From Ceratorhiza oryzae-sativae (lineage: Eukaryota; Basidiomycota; Agaricomycetes; Cantharellales; Ceratobasidiaceae): a DNA stretch of 64,000 nucleotides. How positions within the stretch are numbered: the first letter of the stretch is position 1; every line of letters begins with the position of its first letter. The position numbers and the translations under genes were made by a program. Below the pieces are notes generated by a model. The model searched no databases. It saw nothing but the letters and a program-made list of their open reading frames with translations, and had not been told where the DNA came from. Shown in pieces: positions 39,198 through 49,904 of this stretch. Location of the stretch: positions 1-64,000 of the forward strand of contig JARWMV010000042.1 of NCBI GenBank assembly GCA_030998015.1, read 5' to 3'.

Positions 39198-39394
39198 CCG
39201 TGGTGACGAGAGTGGTGATTTGGACACACAGGCCGCATTGCGCGTATTGAGCACACGGTTGCTCAAAGTACGCAAATTTTACCTCAATTCTTTAGGGTCG
39301 CCCTTGCGCCCCACACGTTTTTTTTTCTTTTTTTTTCCGCCTTTAAACACGCCTCCCCCGCCTTGCCTCTTGCTCTAAGTCCCTCTTGCCCACG

Positions 39395-41289
39395 ATGACA
39401 AGAAAGGAGCAGGCTTTACCTCTATGGGACGACCAAGGTCGCTTCCTTCCCCGTTCTGCATCTGCATCATCATCTACCGCCGTTCCCGGTGCTTTCCCCA
39501 CTCCAGTTTCCCTTGCAGGACCTCAGGTCTCTACTCCCCCTGTTCCATCACCCGATTCTAGTTCCCCAAGTCTTGATTCTCTTATTCTCGCTGAATCCAG
39601 CGGCCCTCCTACTCCATACATTCCCTTGTCTAATCTTGCGCCCCCTGGCGTTCCGTTTCCTAGCCCGTTACCTGATCCACCACCTAATCCTTTTCTTTCT
39701 CCGTCTACTCCTACACCAGCCACACACGTTCGTCGCCTAGCCACCTATTCTGATCCACCTCGCCCATCTGCTGCCATTGTTGACCGCCTTGCGCAAACCT
39801 ACGTCATTACAGCACCTACTGTGGCGGTCTCAGCCGCTCAACCTACCCAGACGACGCCCAATCCTCCCCCGGCAACTACCAACTCCCCCCAGACCACGCA
39901 CGCTTCATCTAGGACCTCCAATATGTCGAAGGACTTGCAAGCCGCTCGTTCAAACTTGAGCTCGCTCCCGAGATTCAACAATGACATGGATCCAATGCGC
40001 AAAGCCCAGTGGCGCCATAACTTCACTGTAGCTACCCGCAGAGTTACTGATGATGAGCAAGCGCAGTTGTGGGCCGACTGGTTGGTGTTCCAGGGTGTCG
40101 CATACGATTGGTACGAAGCGTTGCAGCAATCCAGGCCGGACGGGATGCGCGATTCGAAGGACTGGACAAAGCTACTCCCTCTCATTGAAGCTTGCTGGCC
40201 TACTCCAGCCCATGATCCGTTTGTTCTGGCCGAGCAGAAACGCCATCATTGGGACAACAGTGTTCTTTGGGTGGACGACATCCTGGCAGCTCTCATGGAC
40301 GAATCAAACCCTGTCAAGCCTCACAAGGTTTGGGCCAAGCAACATTTGTCGCGAGGCAAGGACCGAGGCAGTTCAAATGCTGATCTAGTCCATGACACGC
40401 TCAAGAGGGCGATCCCATACTACCTGATCCCGATGCTCCCAAAGCGTTCTCGCTACGGCTCAGACTTCGAGGAGCTGTGCAAGGATATCGGCGAGCTTTC
40501 CTCCAGCGAGATCGTGCAGGCGTGGAAGTTTGAACAGGCCATCTCCTTGTTCCAAGGCCTTTCAATGGGTCCGCCGCTGCCAGCCGAACAACCGGCTCCC
40601 CGGACGCCTGCTCGATCGACCTCTCCTCACCCAAGCAGCCTTCGTAGGAGCTCTGCATATGTCACGCCCCAGACACCAGTCCCAGCACCGTCGTTTCCCG
40701 CTGCTCAAGCAACCCCTCGCACCCAGCAAGTCATTTCGCAGGAGCTGCACCTGAGACGCCAGTCCCCAATCCTCCAACCTGGCAGAACCCTCCACATCAA
40801 CCAGCAAGCCAGCTGTTCGCATCCACAGCAGCCAACGCCGCTCCTACGGGACCACAGCCCCCGAGTCGCCAGCCCTTGCGCGACCCGGTCCCGGAACTCA
40901 TAGCTGAGAACACCCCGAGCGAGAGGGCTAGGTACAACGGCCTGGTAGTAGAGTTCAACACCAAGTACGGCGAGGATGCCACACCGACTATGTCGAGCCT
41001 GTACCCTCTGTCTCCCAGTACCTTCAAGCAGACGAGGGATGTGTGTATTAAGTGCGGTCGCGCTTTCCACACCGCGGTGCAGTGCAAGGACCGGAGCGTT
41101 TGGCTTCCCGAGTCGGAACGCACCATGTGAGGGGTGCTGCTAGGTTCACTTATTCGCTCTTCGCAAGCAGGTACCGTCCCCGGCACTCCAACCCCAGGCC
41201 CTCGTTTCGTGCAAGACACAGCCCAGTTGGAGGAAGAGGAAGAGGAACAGGTGGCGCAATATATGTCGGAAAACGAGCAGGGTCAGTGA
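39395..41289 (+). pseudogene. Gypsy C gag
   Basis: ATG 39395 (MTRKEQALPLWDDQGRFLP) opens a Pro/Ser-rich N-terminal region, then a capsid-like domain (SLPRFNNDMDPMRKAQWRHNF, LWADWLVFQGVAYDWYEAL, AWKFEQAISLFQG). The first frame stops at about 40901. From about 40750 the conserved reading is one frame over (PVPNPPTWQNPPHQP...), with a zinc knuckle CIKCGRAFHTAVQC (41044-41085). That frame has an in-frame TGA at 41127 (Met-stop-Gly) and then an acidic end (EEEEEEQVAQYM...EQGQ), TGA at 41287-41289. So gag carries one shift and one nonsense codon. Confidence 0.75.
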
Positions 41290-44200
41290 GCGGAGGTGGC
41301 TTGCTTGCTGACCCCCTTGTGTGCGAAGCCCTGGTGTTGCAGAGTAGGCCGGGGGCAGGACATTTGAGTTGTTGCGAATCGTCTGAGAATTATTTATCTC
41401 TTGATGTAGGCCTCAAGCATGCAATCGATGACATTGACTCTTATATCTTGTCCCTGGAGGTAGTGGACCTCTATGAAATTTTTGACCAAAATAAATACAA
41501 AGATAACCCTTTTCGGGTGTGGGCGCAGGTGGCGCGAAGTGACGAACCGGGACTGAAACTCGATGCTCGGGTGACAGTGGACGGTGGGGCAATGCTATGT
41601 GTAATGGACAAGACGTTTTGGGGGCAAATGGAGGTGCATTTGGGGAACCTAGCTAAGTCACCGATTGTTTGTCGAATGGCCAACGGTTCATGCACACGCT
41701 CTATAGGTCGAGGTGACACGCTCGTCGGAGTCGCCGGGCAGTGGCACTCGATTCAATTTGAAGTCCTCGACGCGAGGGGTAACTATGATTTGCTCTTGGG
41801 CAAACCGTGGCTTCAGACCATCGGGGCCACTCAGGTGTTCTCCGGAGACACGCTACTCATCACGACACCAAACGGCCCAATTGAGTTGAAGAACGGGCAT
41901 CCGCTTCCAGCCACACCAACCACGAGCCACCTCGAAGAGCCAACGACACCGCCACCAGTGGCCCTCCCAAGCGCTGGCACGGATCAGCCATCAGAGCCCG
42001 ACCACACGCCAATGGACGAACCTAAGGACGGACCAACGGTGGGCGAGCAATCGAAACCCGGTGAGCCTGTTCCATTGCGCCGTAGTAGAAGGCTCCGCAA
42101 GGAGGAACCAGTTACATCTGATGAATCCGAGAACCCGTTCTGGTTGGATGGAGCGATGGTGGAACGGCTGGAGAAGTGGGTGGGAATGAGTACGGAGTGT
42201 GAAATTGAGGATGCGAGAGACGTCGAGTTCGAGGTAGTTGAGTCGGTCGTGATCCAGAAGGTGGAAACCGAGTTGGAGGACGAGTTCCTAGAGCGGATGT
42301 GGCGGTTAGCGCACCAGGAGCGAGAGGAGATGACACAGCACGATATACTGCTCACCAAGTTGACTGAACAGGACGCCAAGGTGTACCGCCTACAAGAAGT
42401 GCTGCACCGCGCCATTCAAGCGCTACAGTGGGTGAAGGGACTGGCGGATGTATATGCTTTGGATCACAACCCCGATGAACGACACCCTACAGCCCAGAAA
42501 CGAGTTGACACACCTCCAACCGTCGAGTCCGATCGAGGCAAAGATCCATTTGCACCAGACCGAGTAGCAGATATCCTGCGAAAAGTCTCAATCGGAGATG
42601 ACTTGACACCGGACCAGAGGAAACAGGTTTCGGACCTTGTTGGTGAGTACGCGGACATTTTTGCTCGGTCGTTGTCAGAAGTACTGCCGGTCAATTTCAT
42701 GCAGATGAAACTAGACATACCGGAAGGGTTGCAGTTTCCCAAGCGAGCCAGTCAGAAACGACTCACCGATCCCCAACGACAATGGTTGTACAAGACCCTG
42801 GACGACATGGAACACGCGAAGATAATCGCTAAAGTACCCCAAGACCAGGTCGCAGCGGTATCCCCTACGAATATCGTGCCAAAACTGGGTGGTGCCGAAC
42901 TCCCCAGCCTTGCCTCGTTGAGACGAATGGCAAACGAGCAGTGCCAGCTCTATGGGTTGCCTGTTATGTGGCCAGACGTCGAAATAGAGGGGCCGGAGGA
43001 AGCACCGCGACCTACCAAAAATTAAGTACCGATTAGTCCACAACTTTGCTGCTGTTAATAAAGTCACACAGCTTCGACCGTTCCCGATGGGAGATTTGGC
43101 GAACATGCAACGCAAAGTGGCTGGACATCGCTGGATCTCAGTCATGGACTTTATGGCAGGGTTCAACGCGATTCCAGTTGCTCCGGAGAGCATCCCATAC
43201 ACCGGGTTCCACGTGGACGGACGCGGGTACTACGTCTATCTTAGGATGCCGTTTGGCCTTACTGGAGCTCCTACGACCTTCTGCGAAATGGTGGCGGCAG
43301 CCTTCCACAACTTAATCGGCAGCGTGCTAGAGGTGTGGATGGACGACGTAGCTACTGCTTGTGATGACTTCGATTCCGGCTTGCAGAACATGCGCCTAAT
43401 CTTCGCTAAGTGTTGTGCTCATGGTCTCTCACTATCGCCTGCTAAAACCGTCCTCTTCATGTCTGAGGCTCGATTCGTGGGAGCCCGATGCTCGTCGGAA
43501 GGTGTACAACCAGACCTGAACAACGTTCAGGCGATTCTCAAGTGGCCAGAACCAAAGACAGCACTGGAAGTCATGGGGTTCCTCAGGTGCGTGGGTTCAT
43601 ATCGGTCGAAGATCAGAAATTACACCCGCATTGCACAGCCGCTGTCAGATCTAACAAGAGACGTCCGACCACCGCAAATCAGCACGACTAACGGCAAACA
43701 GGAATACAAACAAGCACTCAAAGATACTAAGGTCAAGCTGGACGAAAAGGGTCTCAAAGCCTTCGCAACCCTCAAGACGATTCTCACGAGCGACACAGTA
43801 ATGCAAGCACCCATCTACGACGGCTGACCTTTCATCGTTATGACAGACAGGTCAAAATATGGGTTCGGTGCTGTATTGTCACAGGAATTTGACGTAACAG
43901 ACGGCACCGGAGTCACGCGCAAGGTGATGTACCTGGTCGCTTTCGCCTCTAAACAAACCTCACGCACAGAAGAACGGTACATACCGTTCCTTCTCGAGTT
44001 CGCAGCACTCAAGTTCGCGCTCGACGAGTTCGACAACATGATCTTCGGACAGGCGATCGAGCTCGAAACCGATTGCAAGGCATTGGCGGATCTTCTCGGA
44101 CACGACAAGCTGAATTTGACTCACGAATGGTGGCGAGAGTCGATCATCGCGAGGAACATCGTAGCAGTCAGGCATAAGCCAGGGACGGAGAACCGGGTGT

Positions 44201-45822
44201 GTGACGCACTTTCTAGAATGTACGAATCGCGACCAGATGACAACACTGGGCCAGGCGCAGATAAGACAGTCGACCCTGGCTGGGAAGCAACGAAAGGAAT
44301 TATCAACAACGTATCCCATCTTGTTGAAGACCACGAAACTGCCCAGTTGCTCCGACGATTTGCAAACAACCCGTTCTTCGCCGATATACTCCTCCATCTT
44401 GTGTTTGACTTGGCCATAGATAACAAATCCTCAACAGCGGACGAAATTCGGGCACAGAAGCGACGTGCACACTGGGCGGAAGACTATCTCATAGAGGACG
44501 GGAAATTGTGGCTGGTACGGGGTAAAGGCGTCAAAGGAGACTCGAAAGTTGAGTGCATCCCAGCGTCCGAAGCTAAAAGTCTCACACTGGCAGTTCATTC
44601 GGCAGGTGGTCATTTCGGGCAAGACATGACAATCCTCACTCTGCAGCTGTGCTATTTCTGGCCCGAGCTCCGTAGGGACATAGTCGAAGCAGTCACGTCT
44701 TGCCCAAGATGCAAAAACTTTGGCCCTCGACTTCTGTCTGCGCATATGCAACCGATCATGCGAGCTCACCTGTTCGATCTGGTGGTTGGCGATTATGTCT
44801 CTCTGCCGGTCGGACTCAGTGGATTCAAAACTGTCTTGGTTCTTGTTGACATCTACAGCTGCTTTATGTTCACGTTCCCTCTTAAGGGCCCTGGTACCGG
44901 CAAATCTACCGTCGACGCACTCTCCAAAATCTCCGATGTCTTGCTCACGCCCCGCACCTTCATGGCCGATGGAGGATCACACTTCGACTGTGAAGAAGTT
45001 CGCGAATGGGCCAGCTCGCGCAGCGTTCAACCACTCAAGACCCCGCCGTATGCTCCGTGGGCAAACGGACTTGCTGAAGGCTTGATCAAGCTCCTAATCG
45101 GGAGGCTCAAAACTCTGTGCACTGCAACTGTCAGCAAGTCGCCAGAGGAGGATGCCGACCCGTCCACCACCCCAGGCGCTTGGCCGAAACACCTTGCGCA
45201 GGCCACAGCACAACTCAACGACCGAGTGCTCCTGTCTCTGCGATACACGCCCCAAGAGTTGCTCACCGGGCAACCCCGAACCGAACACCGATTCCAGCTG
45301 AGTCACCCCAGTTTTGAACCCACCTCTCGTGAGGTGGACATAAATATGGCACTCACGTACGCCCTCCGGCAGGATGCATATGCCTACGCCCTCGAACACG
45401 CCAACAAACGCAAACAAGCGTTCGACAAGCACGTCCGGTCAATCGATTTCAACCCTGGCGATCTCGTGCAACGTTATGACGCCTGCTGGGACGAGACGCA
45501 TAGCTCAACCCGCAAACTGGTGCCACACTGGTCAGGCCCACTTCGGGTCGTCTCCCGTTCGCTCAACTCATATGTGCTGGAGGATCTTCATGGCCAACCC
45601 TTCATGTCAGCAGCACATGCTTGTCTACTCCGACCATTCATACCCCACCCAGGCTCAGCTCTAGCCGCCTATGCCGATGGCTTACGGCAGGCCTGTGAGA
45701 TCAACCCCACGGCCACAGAACCGATCATGCCCCAGTCTACGCTTGTTCTGCCATCTACGCCACAACCCGAAGCCAAATTTCCCCTAGAGCAAGAGGATGT
45801 TACACAACCAAATAAATACTAG
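41280..45822 (+). pseudogene. Gypsy C pol polyprotein, nearly intact
   Basis: Overlaps gag in the -1 frame. Protease: VTVDGGAMLCVMD (catalytic Asp kept), YDLLLGKPWL. Reverse transcriptase: KYRLVHNFAAVNKVTQLRPFP, ISVMDFMAGFNAIPV, YLRMPFGLTGAPTTFC, VWMDDVATA (x-M-D-D active site), VQAILKWPEP. RNase H: FIVMTDRSKYGFGAVLSQ, LETDCKALADLL, HKPGTENRVCDALSRM. Integrase: H2C2 finger (HSAGGHFGQDM...CPRCKNFG), FDLVVGDYVSLPVG, FMADGGSHFDCEEV, PPYAPWANGLAEGLIKLL. Tail: WSGPLRVVSRSLNSYVLEDL. Breaks: an extra A in an A5 run near 43018-43022 causing TAA at 43023, and TGA at 43825 (Asp-Gly-stop-Pro, Arg expected). Stop at 45820-45822. Confidence 0.9.
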
Positions 45823-45975
45823 ATTTGTACAACCAGCTAAGTCTTGATTTGCTTCTCCACTGTCCATATACCCTCCTTTTTTTTGCACTCGTTAAACCAC
45901 ACCCATACCTGACTTCTCTCCTTCTGTAGACTGGAACCCAGCCCAAGGACGGACTTGGCTGTATGGGGGGGGACC

Positions 45976-46090
45976 TGCAGTAGGGGTTGGAGACCAGGAT
46001 GTCCGGCACGGCGCCGGCGGTCATGTGACTTTGTACATAGATTCCTGTATCTCATCTTGTCCACCATACCCTCTGCCTGCGGCGTGTCCA
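45976..46090 (+). repeat. Right 115-bp terminal repeat of gypsy C (candidate LTR)
   Basis: Partner of 39083-39197 in direct orientation, preceded by TATGGGGGGGGACC. Confidence 0.65.
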
Positions 46091-46258
46091 GCTGACCCTT
46101 TGCACTTGAATCTGGGGCTCCCATTGGGTATCTCCTTGATGGAGACCTTCTTCCACATATCTTGCTTGGCTGTGGCTGTCGAGGAGTGGTTGGGGAGCAA
46201 GTCAAAGGTTGGGGCAGCAGCCCCCTGAGCCTTTTGTCAGCTCCTAGTGTTTGTGGCC
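46091..46258 (-). pseudogene. Displaced N-terminus of gypsy B gag
   Basis: From an ATG at 46258 the minus strand reads MATNTRS-stop-QKAQGAAAPTF, then LPNHSSTATAKQ and WKKVSIKEIPNGSPRFKCKG up to the gypsy C border. The 7 kb between it and 39082 is gypsy C. I infer that this is the start of gypsy B gag. The junction frame could not be confirmed because no clear target duplication is seen. Confidence 0.45.
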
Positions 46259-46830
46259 ATGTTTGAAATCACAATTAGTACTTATCCAGATTAAAAGAGA
46301 AAAGGAGAAAAAAGAAAAGGGGTCAAAAGGGAAATGGTTTTGCTTAGCAAAGAGAAAGAGAAAATGTTTTTGGGTCTGATGGGTTGATCACTCCTTGTGG
46401 GTTTTCCAGTTATAGATGAGTCAAGTAAGGAAAAAAAAAAACTTCTAGGTTGGGTTCAAGGTTGTCGTCCAATGTTGGCACAACAATGTTGAGGGGTGTC
46501 AAGTTGTTGAGTAAAGGGTTGGCAAAAGTTAAAAAATGTGAGGCTGTTAGGCCAAGCAATCGAAGACAAGTGTAATGAGGTGAAGTCAGGTCTTAGGAGT
46601 TAGAGTATAACTTGCCAAAGACTTGTATTTGAAGGGAAGCTGAGGAGCTACAGGCAATGAGAGATGGTCTTATATACATGGGTAAAGACAGACAGGGTAC
46701 AGAGTGAAATAGTAACAAGTGACTGTGATAAGATAGAGAGAAGATAAGATGGGCACAGCCAGAGGCTGTGCTGTTTGTGTGGGCGTGTGCCTGCACCTCA
46801 CATCATTCTCACCTAATATGAACAACTGTT
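46259..46830 (-). repeat. Probable 5' LTR/leader of gypsy B
   Basis: On the minus strand there is a TATA box (ATGTATATAAGACC near 46675), then a CT-rich start region, then near 46470-46480 ...TGCCAACA followed by TTGGACGACAACC, which resembles an LTR end plus primer-binding site. The matching 3' LTR was not found near 32.6 kb. Confidence 0.4.
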
Positions 46831-46849
46831 AAGTGCATATATGCATAGC

Positions 46850-47330
46850 TAAACTGAGACTTACCAGCATCTTGATTGCAGGACATGTCTACTGACTGAT
46901 TTAGATTAATACAAACATTTGTCAAATCCAACATTGACAAGTTGTGACAGCCAAAGGGAGGCTTGTCATCTTCACTGTTGTTGTCACTGTCAAAGGGAGG
47001 GTCCTCATTGTTGCTGTCATTGTCACTGAAGCTCTTGTCCTTGGGGAGGCTGATATTGATGGTTTCACAGGCTTGTTTGTGCTCATTTCACCCTGCTGCC
47101 ACCTGGTTTGGAGGCACTGGGTTCCCATCTTGCTTGCTTTTAGCAGTGGCTTTCTGCTTTTGAGCCTTGATCCTCATTGGGTCACTGTACTTCTTCTTCC
47201 ACTGACTAGCCATTCTTCAAAGAATAACATTGAAGAACATGGTTGGGGCCCAATGCTTGAGCTTGTGGAATGCCTCCCACTCAGGGTGGATTGTATAAAT
47301 CTGGAGAGGGCATTACAGCTACAATAAACA
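46850..47330 (-). pseudogene. CpG-poor coding remnant, acidic/basic protein
   Basis: The minus strand reads HPEWEAFHKLKHWAPTMFF, then after a stop RMASQWKKKYSDPMRIKAQ and KATAKSKQDGNPVPPNQ, then an Asp/Asn/Ser-rich tail (SDNDSNNEDPPFDSDNNSED). It is coherent over about 150 residues with stops, which suggests a decayed gene. Function unknown. Confidence 0.4.
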
Positions 47331-48479
47331 GTATAATTTCTTGTCACATACCATTTCAATCGCATCTCTCAAAGCTCCTTTTGGTTGTTTTGTGATGGGC
47401 TGGGTCTTGTTGATTCCAAAGATACTCCTAATAACATTCTTGTGGTTGTCCTACAAATAAAATATGTTAGATTGAGTGAAATGTGGTGCAAGAAGACATA
47501 TGTACATATAACAAGCTGTAATACTCATTGCTCAGTTCAAGTTTATTTTGGAGATTATATCCCCACTTCTTGCCCCTTCCAGGTCCACCCAGGGGCTCCT
47601 TATCAACTTTAATCTTGATCAGTCATGTAGGTGCAAGGCCAGTAATGGCTTTGTTGACTCACTTCAACACCCACTTGCTGTTCAACTTTTGAATGTCCAA
47701 GCCAGCTAGACAGGTGGGTGGTTAGCATTAAGTCAAGGCAAACATATGGCAACAAATGTGAGGCTTACCTTCAGCTGCTATCACTTCCCTGAGGAGGGAA
47801 AAATTGTTGTCTGGCATAGTTACCACAGTGAGAGCAACAGAAAGCTGAAAAAGGTTGAAGGGAGGGGTGGTGAACAAACACTGGCAAAGGGAGTCATAAA
47901 TAAAAGCATGAAAAGGACCTGAAACAAGTCCATAGGTCAGGGACCAGGTGTGAAGTGCTGAGGCCAATTACTGATTAGGCAAATGAGATCTTGAGCAGGA
48001 CATCTAGATGTCCAAATATTGGGGCCAGTGTACAGGACCCACAGTGAGTTAAGCAATTTATTATGCCAATGCATATATGATTCAAGCTTGCTCAGGTCTA
48101 GCAGGCAACTCCATCTATGGTTTGCATATTGTATTCTCAATAATGTATGTAAATGAGTGTATGAATTGAAAATATTTAAGGTACATGCAAAGGTGCAAGG
48201 AGATGCAGAACAGTTAGGCATTATGAAAAAGTACAGAAAGAACAACAAGCTTAGCTAGCATATAATGTGAAACTGATGATGACAAGCACTATAGTAGTGA
48301 TGAGGAGGGTGCCCTACATACCAATCATGCCAGAAGGCAATGTGATGTTGCAGTGCTCAAGGCGCCCAACACCATCCTGCACTGGGGCACATGCAAGGGA
48401 CATGGGTTGTCACAGTGTGCTTGCTCTGCAAGCAAAAACTGTTAGTATAGAATGAGATAGAATGAGTATATGGATTGTA
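47331..48479. other. CpG-poor region, possible decayed exons
   Basis: The minus strand near 47565-47705 reads LDIQKLNSKWVLK and IKIKVDKEPLGGPGRG between stops. Nothing else is recognised. It may be part of the same decayed gene cluster as its neighbours. Confidence 0.3.
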
Positions 48480-48992
48480 GTACATACCAGCACCAATCAC
48501 ATAGCCCTAACCAGGCCTGTGTCCTCCCTGTATAGGATATGGAGGTGGGTCTTTGGGTTGTGATACTTCCTGGCCAGACCAAAATCAATAACATTGACCT
48601 AACAAGCAACATTAGATATGCATGGCCTGAACAGTTAAAGTACTTACAGGAGCAGCAGCCTGGTTGGTACTGTGCAGGCAGTTGAATGTCTCAAATTCAA
48701 CTTGTGTTTTGAGCAATTCTGGTTTGTGAGCACAGTAGAACAAGCACTATATCCCACAAGCAGGCCACCCATAATGAAGTTGTCCAGCTTGATGTCTCAG
48801 TAGATGAGGTCCCAAGAGCCACCATGAGACATCTGCATCTGGCAAGATGAAGGGGAGTACAATACATGTGTTACACAACAAATTCATGCTCACCTTGGTT
48901 CCATGAAGCATAGTCCCTGGTGAAGATTTCATCATAAGCCATGATATGAACAAATGTCATCCAAAATCAAGATTTGTGAGAGCAAATGACAG
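48480..48992 (-). pseudogene. Casein-kinase-1-like protein kinase fragment
   Basis: Minus-strand exons separated by introns. First MAYDEIFTRDYASWNQ-like sequence, then GGSWDLIY-stop-DIKLDNFIMG (catalytic loop; the stop TGA replaces the Arg of YRDIKxDNF), then VNVIDFGLARKYHNPKTHLHILYRED (DFG loop, with the CK1-like KY...THxHIxYRED activation segment). These blocks are characteristic of the CK1 family. The rest of the kinase is missing or decayed, and CpG is depleted. Could be a captured host gene inside a transposon or an old pseudogene. Confidence 0.55.
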
Positions 48993-49904
48993 GAAGAGCA
49001 AAGGTCAATTAGCAAGGGGTAAATCACTTGAAGAAGAATTGTAAGGAAATAAAGGAGGATCAGTGGGGGGATCAGTGAGTTTAGTGATGAACCTGTATGC
49101 CAGGTTTCTATTCTACAACACGAGGACTGACCAGTTGTATAGGGCATGGCTTGGGACTATGTTAATCAATAATTGATTTGGGCACAGGTGATGGAATTGA
49201 ATTAATTGGAGCGCTCTGGTGATGGCATGCAAGCATAAAAAAACTTACTAGACGTCATAAAAGTCCCAGCAGACATCGGACTGTTGGTTGCAGGGATCTC
49301 GGAGATGCTCTGTCGACAAGATGAGCAGCCGGATTGTTGTGGTTGGGGCAAACAAATGGACGTTTGACGTGTTCTAGACAGACATGAGGTGTGAGCAACT
49401 GCTAAGGGTGGTAGAAATACATACGGAAAATACGTACATTGTCTTGTACCCCTAGCGCCACCATGAACAGAGGGAACTTGGCATGTTTGATCAGCATGAG
49501 TCGTAAGTTTTCCAGAGACACTCACGGTTATTGGTTTTTGATAGCAGAGAAAGTGGCTGGTCGGACAAAGGGGGCTGCTCAAGGCAATGATTGTGCAGGT
49601 AGCTGGCAGTCTAGGTTGTGGTCGTGGTGTCGATCGTTGGGGGAGCGTGGCTGTGCCTGCTTGATTGCCCCCAGCGCTCAAGTGAAACTCTACGATAATT
49701 AGTCGCTCGCACTCACCTTCGACCACATCCGCATAAGATGACCCCAGTGTCAATGTGCTCTCCAACATTCCAGTATGCCCGTCTGCCCTTGCTGCCTCTG
49801 AGATTTTGCCACTGACCAGGAAGTTCGGCTGCACAAGGCCGAGAATCGGGCTTGACTGGTTGCTCGTATTGACGTTGCCCGTGCCCAGCGGCGGGTCCAA
49901 CATG
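48993..49904. other. Boundary from CpG-poor DNA to CpG-normal DNA
   Basis: About 49000-49200 is CpG-poor. From about 49210 composition is normal. A 233-codon minus-strand open frame at 49903-49202 has no domain I recognise and overlaps the presumed 5' part of the Tnp2 gene, so I do not call it. Confidence 0.35.

Larger units (their letters stand above)
39083..46090 (+). mobile_element. Gypsy C, young Ty3/gypsy retrotransposon inserted in gypsy B
   Basis: Bounded by 115-bp direct repeats (39083-39197 and 45976-46090; TG...CA ends, two differences). Internal order is a leader, gag (39395-41289) and pol (to 45822). A purine tract (GGGGGGGGA) lies directly before the right repeat, and TGGTGACGAG, a possible primer-binding site, lies three bases after the left one. 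CpG content is normal, in contrast with both flanks. No target-site duplication is evident (GGCGG against GCTGA). Confidence 0.75.

Noticed and set aside
49202..49903. 233-codon minus-strand open frame as a gene
   Set aside because: No recognisable domain, no intron signals, and it overlaps the likely 5' part of the Tnp2 gene.
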